This document shows, in pieces, positions 44,821-55,636 of a stretch of DNA of 64,000 nucleotides. Position 1 is the stretch's first letter. Each line of letters opens with the position of its first letter. The notes under the pieces were generated by a model, which did no database searches, was not told the origin of the DNA, and worked only from the letters and a program-made list of their open reading frames with translations. The position numbers and the translations under genes are program-made. Source of the stretch: Marasmius tenuissimus (lineage: Eukaryota > Basidiomycota > Agaricomycetes > Agaricales > Marasmiaceae); NCBI GenBank assembly GCA_029532415.1, contig JAQOTA010000027.1, positions 310,001 through 374,000 of the forward strand. The letters run 5' to 3'.

Positions 44821-46121
44821 GGTGGAGGTAAGGAGGAAAGGAGGGGAGCGTTCGTTTTGATGAACGTGAGTACCCCACGACTCACGCGTCCCCACAGCTA
44901 AACCTTATCAGGCAGGCGCCCAGGGACCTTGTCGCGTCAAAGCTGTTCTTTTTGAACGTTGAGCGCATGGCCGTGCGGCATGTTACGTTCTCGACGTCAG
45001 TCCGAGTAACCTCGCTTATCGAGCGCCTGAGGTGGAATGATAAAGCGACGAATTTCTATCAGAATTCCAGTCAAAACCGGTCATGAACGGCGCTCACTCG
45101 TAGCACTAGCACCGGGTGTATGATCGTGCTGCATAGACTTGTACGTTTTCAAGGGTGCCTCGTGTTCGATCGTAGGGTCGGACTGGTGAGTCATCATAAC
45201 GATAGAGTCTCGAAAGGCATGGAGGAGCTTCCAGATAGCGGATGTTCATTTCGAAAGATCTTCCGAAGTTCAGTGATTGATCTTTGATTGTCCCAACTCA
45301 GGAAGATCCTTCATGAAAAGCCAATGCGATGGGGGAATAGCCTCAAAGCTATATTCCTTCGCCTATGAAACCTGTGAGTGCTGAAAAATAGATGTGAAAA
45401 TCTGACTTTGAGCGCACCTTGTGCATCCGTAAACAGTGCCCAAATCTCTCTAACCCGTCACTGCCCAGCGTATATCGTCCCACATCCCTGTTTCTTCTAG
45501 TTAACGGGATCTTGAGGGTTCACGTGTCGAAGAGGGCGAAATCGAACTCGTAAGATTCGAAAGGTGGGTCCCAGGAGCAATACCGATGTGATGCCGACGA
45601 CAGATTTGGTGAAGATACTGATTCTGGCTTTAGGGGAGAAGTGGATCTCACGGCGCGTGTAGTCATCCTGTTGAGAGCAGTGAGAGAATCAGCGATGACT
45701 GGTCTCGAATTGTTACTGAAGAATAGCGTGGTGGTTCGGAACAAAGGGCAGCGTGATTGAATTCTCCCGCGGCCGGCGCTTGTGGGCGCTTATGTCTTTT
45801 ACTCCCGACCATCACCACACCACAAAGGCTCGAATTCTCGTTCTCCTCGTTCCATCCGTACTGAGTACAGTGCCTGTATTCCAACCAAAGTATTATATCT
45901 TCCAATGGCCAACAATATCAATATCTACAAGGATATGTGAACTGGCTTCCGAGACGGGATTAGTGTGGCTTACCGTTGTATTCAGAATCACTATTTATAT
46001 GTACACGCTGTCATCCAGGATCTTTCAAACATGTACACTGTCTAGCTGTCACTTGCCGCTTTCCTCCCTTGAAGCATCACGCTCACATCTCCTCAGCGCC
46101 ATTCCCTCAAATCGTTCGGCC
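44821..46121. other. intergenic, no supported gene
   Basis: This region contains the 5' flank of the RBR gene and the upstream region of the 46122 gene. An open minus-strand stretch (45520-45905) has no recognisable content. Confidence 0.5.
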
Positions 46122-48180
46122 ATGTCTCTGTGGAGCAGACTGACGAGAACACCAAGAAGTAGCATTTTCAACAACGCCAAAAATACCAACATCGGAGACC
46201 ACAGCACTATCAATAGTATTGGTGGAAACCAAAACATCACCTACAACTACAATGATTCAGGCAGAAGTAACCGAGTCGAGCTGGTAACGTGGAAGGCTCT
46301 CACCTGTTCCATCGCAGCTCTGACGCTCGACCTAGGCCGGAAAGACATACAGGAGAATCCCCCTCGGCGGCGACGTTGTCCGCAAGAACATATCTTCGGA
46401 GATCCTACACGTTGCCATCCAGCCTCCCTACCAGCATACGTCGGCGCGATCACCTCATTCCGACGTGTTGAAAATCCGGAAAACCGTGCAATATGTCGAG
46501 GTACTCAAATTCTCAGGTTTGTTCACTGCCTTGACCATCGAGCCAATGGAGGACAATCAACTGGACGACTTCAATTTGGTGGGTGTAGCCGTAGGCTTTG
46601 ATGAACATCCAGAGATCGGAAGACTTAGCAAGGTACTACAGGTAGTAGATCGCGTTTGCAATGCGGCGTCTCTTTGGCGGTGCGTTAAAATGTTCTAACC
46701 ATCCCGCACGTGTGGCCAACTGCTCACACAGTAGTAGGTCGCCTCATATCATCCAACTCTTCGGATTAGGCCAATTGGGTTCTCTGACACTGATAATGCA
46801 CGATGGTATAGCTATTCTCGTGACAACTGACCTGAACTATGGAAGCTGACCTATAGCTGTTCTTCGCCTGTAGAACTAGCAAACGGCGAGGACTTCACTG
46901 CACGTCAGACAGCGAACAACGAGTGGATAGTATACTACTATCTTTATCATACACATGTTCGTCCGGCTTCTCAATACGCTCACTGGTGTGGGAGCTGAAT
47001 GCGTCTTCCAGTGGACCTCAGTCGAGTTTTTACGCCGCGACAATGATCACCTCATGATTACGGCGAGTTGGTCATTGACATTCAACCCGCCATTATATGC
47101 TGACAGCACCTCAGGTCTCCAACAAATGGCGGTATTGGGCTTTCAACCTCAAAACATTGACATGGCAATATGATCCTGCCTCTGTCTCCATCTTTTCACC
47201 ACCGCTGGACACCACGCTCCATCCCATAATCTACCTCCCAATTCCCCTCAATGAAAATGCTCGTCCCCTTCTCGATACCAACGCGATAATCCCCTGCTTC
47301 GAGAATAATTTTGTCGACTTTTTACGCCCTATCGCATCCTCAGGTCAAACAAAGAAGGTTACAGACCTCTCCAAATTTGCACGGCATGGGTATTTGACGC
47401 TCGGTGCCGTAGTTGACTGCACGAAGACCGGAATTCAGGCTCACTTTCTCCCGAGCTCTTCACCCGATCCAGGGTGGACCTACTTGAACTATACTGACGA
47501 CCTTGATGTACACTGCTCCCCTTCAGGTACCTTGATCCTTTTTTTCCGTATTCCGTACTCTGTCTTTCTTTAGCTAATTGGTCACACTCAATGTCACCCT
47601 GGCGCGTCGACTGCAATTTCCACAGCGACGGTGATAACCAATTGAATCTCCACTTCCGGTTGGGTTGCTCAAAGGACGATCAAAACCACCTCCGCACCGC
47701 ATATCTCAGCCAATCTCTCCCCCTCTGCGCCGATTGTGAGGACATTAACGATCCAGGTGGGTCGCCCTCGACCGGTCCTATCCTCGATTCTCCTCCCGAT
47801 ACTAATATCTACCTGTAACCTAGTCTTCATCGATGAACTACGATACTCTCTTGTCGGCACCTTCCCTCGAAATCCCACCACTGCCCCGAAACCACCAGTA
47901 TATCTCTTCTTCCAACCGCCATCCGTGGAATACGTGAACGGCATGCATTGCGTGGCCTATCCGCTTCCCGAGCCTATGTTCTACTGGTCTCTCGACTCCG
48001 AGGGGAAAGATACAATCGACAAGGAGGATTGGGAACAATACGGCATTCTCGAGCTGGAACAACAAATGTGGATCAGCTCGTGGTAGTATTGGGTGAATTA
48101 CAGGGTGGCACAGGTTTACCTCTCAAAACAGTGCCGTGATTTTGAGGGGAGAGAATATGCTCGAGATTACGGGTATCCGG
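46122..48180 (+). pseudogene. agaricomycete orphan-family protein with N-terminal Asn/Gly motif, premature stop near the C-terminus
   Basis: The ATG at 46122 starts MSLWSRLTRTPRSSIFNNAK, then NTNIGDHSTINSIGGNQNIT. Such F-x-N-A...I...GN motifs open many mushroom proteins, including NLR-like ones. Later exons encode WRYWAFNLKTLTWQYDPAS, YLTLGAVVDCTKTG, VFIDELRYSLVGTFPRN, PPVYLFFQPPSVEYVNGMHC and FYWSLDSEGKDTIDKEDWEQ. The frame then hits TAG at 48084-48086. It continues after the stop with YWVNYRVAQVYLSKQCRDFE and GREYARDYGYPELIY, the usual ending of this family as I remember it. The middle exons (46280-47090) could not be joined cleanly, so more damage is possible. Function is unknown. Confidence 0.55.
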
Positions 48181-48251
48181 AGTTGATATATCGTGAGTAT
48201 GGTTCCATGGTAGTTACCCGATTGTCCAACCTCGTCTCGGCGAGGGTGGGC

Positions 48252-48358
48252 TGAGATCAGGAGATGCTAAGTTGGGCTGGGGCGAGCGAAGCTCGGCCGG
48301 GTCGCGGAGGGGTCACGCCGCCTGGGTGGGCGGGAACCCTCCACTACTCCTGATCTCA
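48252..48358. ncRNA. GC-rich structured element, candidate non-coding RNA
   Basis: Perfect 12-bp ends TGAGATCAGGAG (48252-48263) and CTCCTGATCTCA (48347-48358) can pair. Inside are a CGAGC-GAA-GCTCG hairpin and a GGAGGG/CCCTCC stem enclosing CCGCC/GGCGG. The 107-nt block is far more GC-rich than its surroundings and lies between genes. It resembles a multi-branched RNA or a cruciform. I considered a twister-type ribozyme but could not place its conserved loop. Confidence 0.4.
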
Positions 48359-48520
48359 ATCTGTGTGCACTCATCTCGTATGTGGAAATCATGAGTGTAT
48401 TCGTGCCAACCGTTATGTGTATGTACGCCGTAAGAATGGTCATCAGTGTTCTAAATTATTGTCTCTAAGGATGAAGGGATGGGCGGTGGGTGTGAAAACT
48501 GAGGAAGGTGAGGAGGAAAA

Positions 48521-48868
48521 ATGAGGAGAAATCTGCGAGCGACTCTACGGAGGATGTCGCGAGAGGAAAGGAAAACCGAGGCTGAGTCATCAGCTTTCGC
48601 TCGGTTGGAACGCCGATGCCGCCTCGTGCCTCGCCGGCATCTACACTTCAAGTCACTTACGCTTGATTTAGTGGATCCTCACGACAGCGAATTCGTAGAT
48701 CTGAGGGACCTACTCGCGATCGAAAGCTCCTTCGAGTCTGATTCTGATTCTGAGCTTTCTCTCGGAATTGGCGAGCCTGACGAAAGAGCGAATGCCAGTG
48801 CTAACCCCACGTCGAGTTATCGGTATCCATCCCATGCATCGCGCCACTCAATTGTCCTCGGTGAATGA
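48521..48868 (+). pseudogene. fragment resembling the N-terminal part of an F-box/LRR protein
   Basis: A 115-codon frame from ATG at 48521 reads LERRCRLVPRRHLHFKSLTL, then DLVDPHDSEFVDLRDLL. This resembles the region after the F-box in mushroom proteins (CRxW...RRHLFRSLTL). It then passes into Ser/Asp-rich sequence and stops. No F-box core precedes it and no LRR follows. Likely a remnant. Confidence 0.35.
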
Positions 48869-49181
48869 TGTACATTCTATTCATTGAGGCTGTGATCACT
48901 GGTTTTGCGTGGAAAGCAGTACAGTGTCACCTCCGGGAGGAGGGTGCCCCTCCAGTTTTCTGATGACCTTCTTCGAGGAGCAAACGGAAAGACGGTGCTC
49001 GTGAGAAAATAACGACGACTCCAGAGGCTCGAAGGGTCTGGGAGAGATACTCGGCCCCATCCCGAACTCGAACTTTGAAGGTGGGCATGTTCCCATCGTT
49101 TCTATGGAGGTACTCAACCCTAGTCCACTTTACAGCATCTCTTTGAAGTTCGATATATCCGAAGTATGCATGGCAGTACGT

Positions 49182-49190
49182 ATATATAAG
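49182..49190 (+). promoter_or_regulatory. TATA box of paralogue 2
   Basis: ATATATAAG followed by GCCGTTG lies about 57 bp before the ATG at 49247. Comparable AGGC(C/T)G(A/T)TG-type blocks precede the other paralogues, sometimes with a degraded TATA. Confidence 0.5.
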
Positions 49191-49246
49191 GCCGTTGCTT
49201 TGAATGACTGATCGATGATCTCTACCTTCATCCAACCTACTACATC

Positions 49247-52200
49247 ATGTCCCGCCCGGCTTCGAGCTTCTGCTCTGAGAACGCTGAGCCGAGCTGCAGC
49301 AACTCTGAGCATCAAATCGTACACATAGCGAGGGACCACAACGTCAATACTGGTTCCGGGAGCTTCATCGTCAATAATGTCCAGCAGGCTCGGACAATAC
49401 CGCGGCACATCGAGGGAACTGAAGAAGAGGAAGCGGAGTACGGACAAGTGAGTTGTATCTGTGTGCTTCGACTGTACTGAAACCTGAAGGTTGGATCTGC
49501 CAGTACGGCGAATACAGGCGTAGTGATGTCCGACTGCTCAAAACGATACATACCGAAAAACTCGTTAAATGGGACAAAGAGTCGCGAAGACATGTTCCGT
49601 TCGACTGTGAAAGGAGTATCTGGTTCGGAGAGATTGTATCAGGGGTAGAGAAAGGGAGGATAGTTACTGTGGTATCCTATCAAGGCCGTGATGCCCCAGA
49701 GGTACGTTCGAATCAGCGTTTCTTCACTTCTATCGAGCGGTTGTTTATTGAGTTGGTTCAATAGAAATGGAAGAGCAGCTTCCAGCGCCATTCAGGACAC
49801 TTGTATGTTTCACCATTCTTTCCCTCCGTCGAGCAGCGCTCAAATTCGAAAGACAAGTAGATGTGACAGTAGTGCTCACCTTCTTGCGCTCAATCGATCC
49901 AAAATCCCCCTGCTGATTCTTCTGGGTGGTAAGTGGTTTTATATTTGCCAGCCGTGTAACGATGATTCATATTCTACTTCAGAAATCTTGCCCGCTGCGG
50001 TCTTCAGAAAGAAAATAGGGGAGATGAGTGGCGGTTATCTCCATATCTTGAGTGTAAGTACGGTTTTTCTGTGACAATCTGTGAATTTGAACAGCTTGAT
50101 GGATGATCGTAGAGGCACTGGGGTTGTAGTGAGCAAGAGCTGTGGATAGACAGTGCGAGGGGCGTCATCTGTCGTGGCCCGGGGGGCCGTATCCAGGCTT
50201 TTGGCTCAAGTGGGATTACGGAACAGAGGACCTAGGGGACCCAATTGCGACTATAGACGTTCTCGAGGAAGATGTCTTGGTTCGCTACTTGGCCAGTATC
50301 AAGGCGACGAGGACAGATTACATGTTCATGAATGGGATTCATTCCGCGTTGGATGTCGAGGACCATGATGGAATGCGCGGGCCGCGTAAATTCGTTGTCC
50401 GGCCGACTGTTTTTCATACTCCGACCAACACCCCCATCGCTATCGTGGATTACTTGCCCCACTTGTGGGAGAGCGAGGATCTTGTACAGTCAGGGACATT
50501 GAGAGATGAATGGCAAAGGTGAGCTCATTGCATATCTCAAGCTACGTTGTCTGATCAACTTGAGTAGATTCCAGCTCCGTGAAAATGATGAGGAGGAGTA
50601 TCTCTTGTGGGTGAATTCGGCTTTGAATGGAAGCGACATTTGGTTATCGCAGGCATTGAGTGTATTCCATGCTCGTGGGATATCCTTGGAAGAAGATCTC
50701 AGCCTTTACAGTACGCTATTTGTTGTTTTGTGGTCGTCTTTTCACCCTTTCACATTTCTCAGGGCTGGTTGCACCTGAATTACAATTATCGGGTTGGCTT
50801 TCTGAATCCAAGGCAAAACGCAAGCTCCGACTTCGACAACCAATCTACTATTTTGTTCGTCGAGATCCCTCAGGTCGCTAGCCCAATGCTATACGTCTTT
50901 ATTCCAATACTGGTCATTCGAAAGATGTGGCCAACCTCCCCTCTCACCCAAAACCTGCCACAAGCTTGGCCTTCCCATCACACTCGAGTTCAGTCATGCT
51001 TTTCACTCATTCTCCTGGCCCACACATCGTTACCGGTTGATGCACCAATACCAACTCCTGCGAGGCTTCGACCCAAGCACTACCGATTTTGCTCGACATG
51101 TAGGATCCGCCTATTGCACTTTCATCCCAATAAACGACGCCGATCGATTTGAGGCCGTTCCCGACGGTGTGTTTGCCTCCTACCCCGTCATCCACAAGCT
51201 TGCTTAGCATGAGACGATCCCAAACTCATTTTCATCCAGATTGTTCCACCGACAACGATACAGATACAGAGAACACCGTCGATTCAGAACAATCCTTGGA
51301 CTACCAACAACACGACATAAGTTCTGGCGCCTCTATCTCAAGTTCTAATAGCAACATGATTGGTGAGTTGCATAGTACATGGTCAGAATTTGCCTGTCCT
51401 CAAATGTACACCCAAATTCTGTTCTCGTGAATGTAGGATGCGAAACCACTACCTTGAATCACGTTGTCTACAAGCGCCGCAGGACCGTCGTCGATGAGGA
51501 AAGGATATGCAACCGTCACATTCATCCAGAACAGGTGTGTTATCAAACCATTTCTGTTACCTCGTCTCCTTCAATGAGTTACGGACCCCTCGTAGGATCT
51601 TTTTCACAAGAATGACAGCACTCACAACGGCCAGGCCGATGAGGAGCCATTGCACGTACGGCCTATGCGCCCACTCCCGAGGAGAAGCACATTCGCCACG
51701 CAATCCGGCATACCCAACCTCGAGCACGGCTCAGCACCGAATACCAGTTACTCTCAGGATCACCACGTGGGCTATCACAATATCCCCTACACCAATCAAC
51801 AGCCGGATTTCCCTTCCTACAACTATTCGAATCCCTCATTGACAGACACAATATTCACCAATGCCATGGGTGATAGCACGGGCTGGCCGACCAACGCACC
51901 GTATACTTATACTGAAAATATCCAAAGCATGGCGCCACAGTACGACTCTTTCGACTCTACACCCTCGCAACGGAACATGGCTGTCGCTTCCGGCATCGTC
52001 TTCCCAAACAATATCCACAACGCCCTCTCCTTCCAACCGATCCACTCCTTCCGACCAAACCCAACAGATCCAGCCTATCTCCCAAGCTCCGTCCCCACGG
52101 ATACCACCCCCTTCGGTGGTCATAACCCTCGCACTGGGTTCTTCCCAACTACGAACGGCAACTACGTGCCGTTCACCGCCGCCAACCATTTCTCCACTCA

Positions 52201-52372
52201 CGATACACCGTCGCTCAGCACGTCGTACATGCAGTGCTTTCCCACCGGTCCCAACATGTACCCAACAAACACCCTCGTCCAAAATGGATATGCCTCGTCT
52301 TCTCTTGATCGTGGCGGGGAAACCTTCGAAGCTGGTGCACCTGAGCAGCAAGGCTGGAATGCGGATCCCTAG
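49247..52372 (+). pseudogene. orphan-family paralogue 2, pseudokinase-like with long polar C-terminal tail, two frameshifts
   Basis: Exons by comparison with paralogues: 49247-49447, 49504-49701, 49765-49802, 49861-49928, 49983-50053, 50113-50518, 50568-50710, 50763-51166, 51240-51362, 51437-51534 and 51596-52372. The N-terminus has IARDHNVNTGSGSFIVNN, then YGEYRRSDVRLLKTIHTEKL. Two exons are out of frame. The exon at 50113 needs one more G in the run 50181-50186 to keep GVICRGPGGPYPG in line. The exon at 50763 is 404 nt instead of 402, with the shift around 50864-50890. The last exon encodes about 258 residues rich in Asn, Ser, Thr, Pro, Tyr and Gln after a KRRRTVVDEE motif, like a disordered activation tail. 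The shifts could be mutations or sequencing errors. Confidence 0.65.
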
Positions 52373-55300
52373 TTCCATCACCAGCCTCCGTTTCATTACC
52401 CACACGAGCAGGTAGTAGAGATGTCGCCTTCTGGGTTTCTTCAGTGGGATCAGAATCAGAGCGATTACAACGCCGGATGCAGAGAGGAACGTCCTTGAAT
52501 GCATTGCTTTGGAGTCGTCGGATATGGAGACTGATTCGGTATATTGTCGTTTTGTCTGGGTACTGAGGCCCCATTTGTTACACCATGTAGATGGCAGATA
52601 CCATTACTGATACACCTACTGTACACACTCACGTGTATGACATTCCAGAATGAACCAATAGGGCAGAGGATTGCGCCGCTTATTGAGGAATAGTCGAGGT
52701 GGCCAGGTCTTCTCCAGTCTCGGGCATTCGAAGCCCGGTGGGTTGTAGCTGATTCTAGGATCTCCGTCGTTGGTTCAAGACTACCAGCCGCGTACTAGGG
52801 CCGTAGGGAAGTACGAATCGGACACGATCACCTCCCAGAGCAAGAATGAATCAACGTACGAGATACCGTACGATTCTACTTGCATCGTGAGTTTCCTTCA
52901 GTAAATAACCGGATATCGCTGGTCGTTGTATTCTTCTATCCGTACGTTTCGGCGCTCCTGTAGGCTGAAGCTCAGTTCTGTAGCGACTTCCGGGGCGGAG
53001 TTTATCGTAGACTGTGTAGAGCGGCGTTTGGAACGACAAGAAAATTTCGATGAACAATTTACTGGGTCCTTTGAGTGGCAAATACTCTGTCCGAGACAAC
53101 GTGTGAGTTATCGGGTGAAGATTCGATGAAGACGGTTTTGTCATGGCCGAAGAGTGTACTCATGCCCAGAGACTCGTGAACGAAAAACGAGGTTCAATTG
53201 TCCCGACTTTGTGGCGCATTCTACAACTTCCTGAGCATCTTCATATGCGAAATGACGATCAGTATCGAGTTGAAACCACTCACCTCAAGTTACAGTAGCC
53301 CAGTGTAACAAAGCGTTCACGACATCCCACTCTAGCTCGCCAGCTGCATGGAACACGACCAAGAAGCAGAGTCATTTACAAAGTGAAGTATACCTTCCTC
53401 TGTTAGCAATGGCTTATCAGAACGTTGGTGGTCATCGATGAAAGAGTACAAGCAGGGCGGCAGGGATGTTATGGAGGGTCGTGGGAACGCTCGGCGTACC
53501 GCCGACCGACAGCAACGGCCCATCTCGGATTCCTCCTTTTCGTGGTTTCACGTTGGCCTCAAACCCGTAAATGGACACACAGGATAAGGCGGAAGGCGAG
53601 ATAAAGAATGGGGAATAAGAGGTGCGCTCAGTATTGCTCTTTCTTTGATTTGGTTTACCAGATTCATATAGCAAAATCGAGAGTTCAACAACTCATTCGC
53701 GTAGTCAGCCCTTCAAACCACGTCTGTTTAAGCCTCGAAAATCTACAGACAAGGAACGATGTACTGTATCAACTAGATCAGTTCAAGAAGACCAAGATCT
53801 CCGAGGGACTCGAGGAACTATCTTCAAGTATCAACAAATTCGGTTCTGTCACGAGAAAGCCAAATTACGACGAGCTCAGGATACCGATAAAACTTATCAG
53901 AGCTTCAAACTTGTGTAAACCATCAAGTTTCTGTGTCGATGAAGATGCGGACAGCAAACGAGCCGCCGCTTACGGACTGGTTGGTCATGGCCTGCGAAGT
54001 GGCCTCCAAAGTCGCCGAAGAAGGGGAGCTATAGAGGGATGAAAAGGGTGTTTCAGATGGATACGCTGCAATTGATCTCTAAATGTTGAAGAGCTCTACC
54101 TGATATCGAGGTTCACCTATCACTATCCTACTCGACCCCCATCTTTTTCATGTCGCTCCCTAGTCGGCTCACGAAGGTCAACAAAAACGGTGGAACCAGA
54201 ACTCGTGAACGGCATTCAAATTGTCGTTGCAATCACCGCCTTAACTGACAGCTATAGTGAATTCAAACACTCCAGGACGCCTGTCACATCTGAACGTCCC
54301 TCTGAGGGTCGTATGGAGAGGGTTTCTTCGACTTTCAACACCGAGTCCCATCTCAGTCCTATTTTGGACCCTTGATGGCACGATACAGCCGCGACGAGAG
54401 ATTCCCAGGGTTCGCCTTTCCGGAATTTCTATTCCTGCGCGGCGCGGTGAACATTCACGTTGGTCTACCGTTTGATGGGGAAGATAACGATGTAGTATAA
54501 ACTGTGAGGGAGCGCGAGGTCTCAAAGTGCTTGGAGAACTGTCCAGGTCTTCTCCGGATACCGGGATCACTGAAGGAGGCGCGATCGGACGCTCACGAAG
54601 GGCTGGGAGATGGGGGAGTAGGCGCTCAGTTACACCGATTCTGATGCCAATGGTGCTATTCTGTCTCTCACTCCCGACTCCCTGGGCCATGTTCTCAGAA
54701 ACCCTGCCCGAACGTCAATATCATCACCACCATGCTTTGGAATGTATTTCGCCGATGGATCTCATGCACTCTCAACTCTCCACAAATCACCGAGAGTGGA
54801 TTGGTCGTACTTTCTGATGCCCACGGTACTTATTTATGGGAGAACAGCAATTTGTCCTGAATCAGGAAGCAGGCCTCAGGAGCGGCAAGACGGCTCAGGG
54901 CGTTCGCCACTCTGCATTCTATCTCTACAGCATCGGCGTCACGGTCGTATGCACGTAATTTTGTCGTCGAGGACTGGTGCTGAAACGTGTTGAATGGCCC
55001 TCTTTTGGGCTTTGTAGGATGTGACAGAGCTTGGGCAGGGTGGCGAAGGAAAAGAAAATCAGCGAACGATCCTTAACATCTGAGATCCGAGGGACAGAGC
55101 TTGTCAACTCAACGTGTAAAACTGCGCAGCGCTCATCGTGTTATACTATTCTCTACTCACGTTCCGCAGCGTCACTACAAGGTTTGATATCGATAAATAG
55201 GTCGAAATCCTCTGGAAGTCTCGTATTACGACGGAACCGTTTCCCGCTCTAAATCCTACTGGCTCTACAGCATTGGTGTCATATGCAGGCTGTGTCCTCA

Positions 55301-55636
55301 TGGTCAGAGGATGGACGACGTTCACAGAGGAGTAAGGGAAGAGTATTCGTTCGCAACGATGACATGGAAGGGACAGAGCTTGAGGACGGCGGAGAGGAAG
55401 AGAGCAGGTCTAGTACTTACCTTGAAATGTTCGAAAGGTTCGATGGAGACGACCGGAATCACTCATGGTTTTTGCGTGTGGAACAGGACTGATTGGTGTT
55501 CACGGCGCTCTACGGAATGTATATTTTTGGGTTTCATATCGATGACCGGATTGACGTATGCAGGCCAACAGGAGGATGAGGCGTCGAATATATGAGGCTG
55601 ATGACCTGCTCTACGGGTTATCAAACCCCTCGCGAC
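52373..55636. other. intergenic with decayed fragments
   Basis: There is no complete gene. An open frame at about 53620-54042 (Lys/Ser-rich, SEGLEELSSSINKFGSVTRK) is unrecognised. A block at about 54200-54480 is a diverged partner of blocks near 61000-61520 and 62100-62660. Just upstream of paralogue 3, ATATGAGGCTGATGACC (about 55590-55606) corresponds to the paralogues' promoter block. Confidence 0.4.

Noticed and set aside
48252..48358. Twister or hammerhead ribozyme
   Set aside because: No CUGAUGA/GAAA hammerhead core, and I could not place the conserved twister internal-loop residues; only generic structure is claimed.
51836..52574. Minus-strand frame of 222 codons opposite the last exon of paralogue 2
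   Set aside because: The plus frame continues a spliced, paralogue-supported gene with a polar tail; the minus frame is its complement without splice or domain support.
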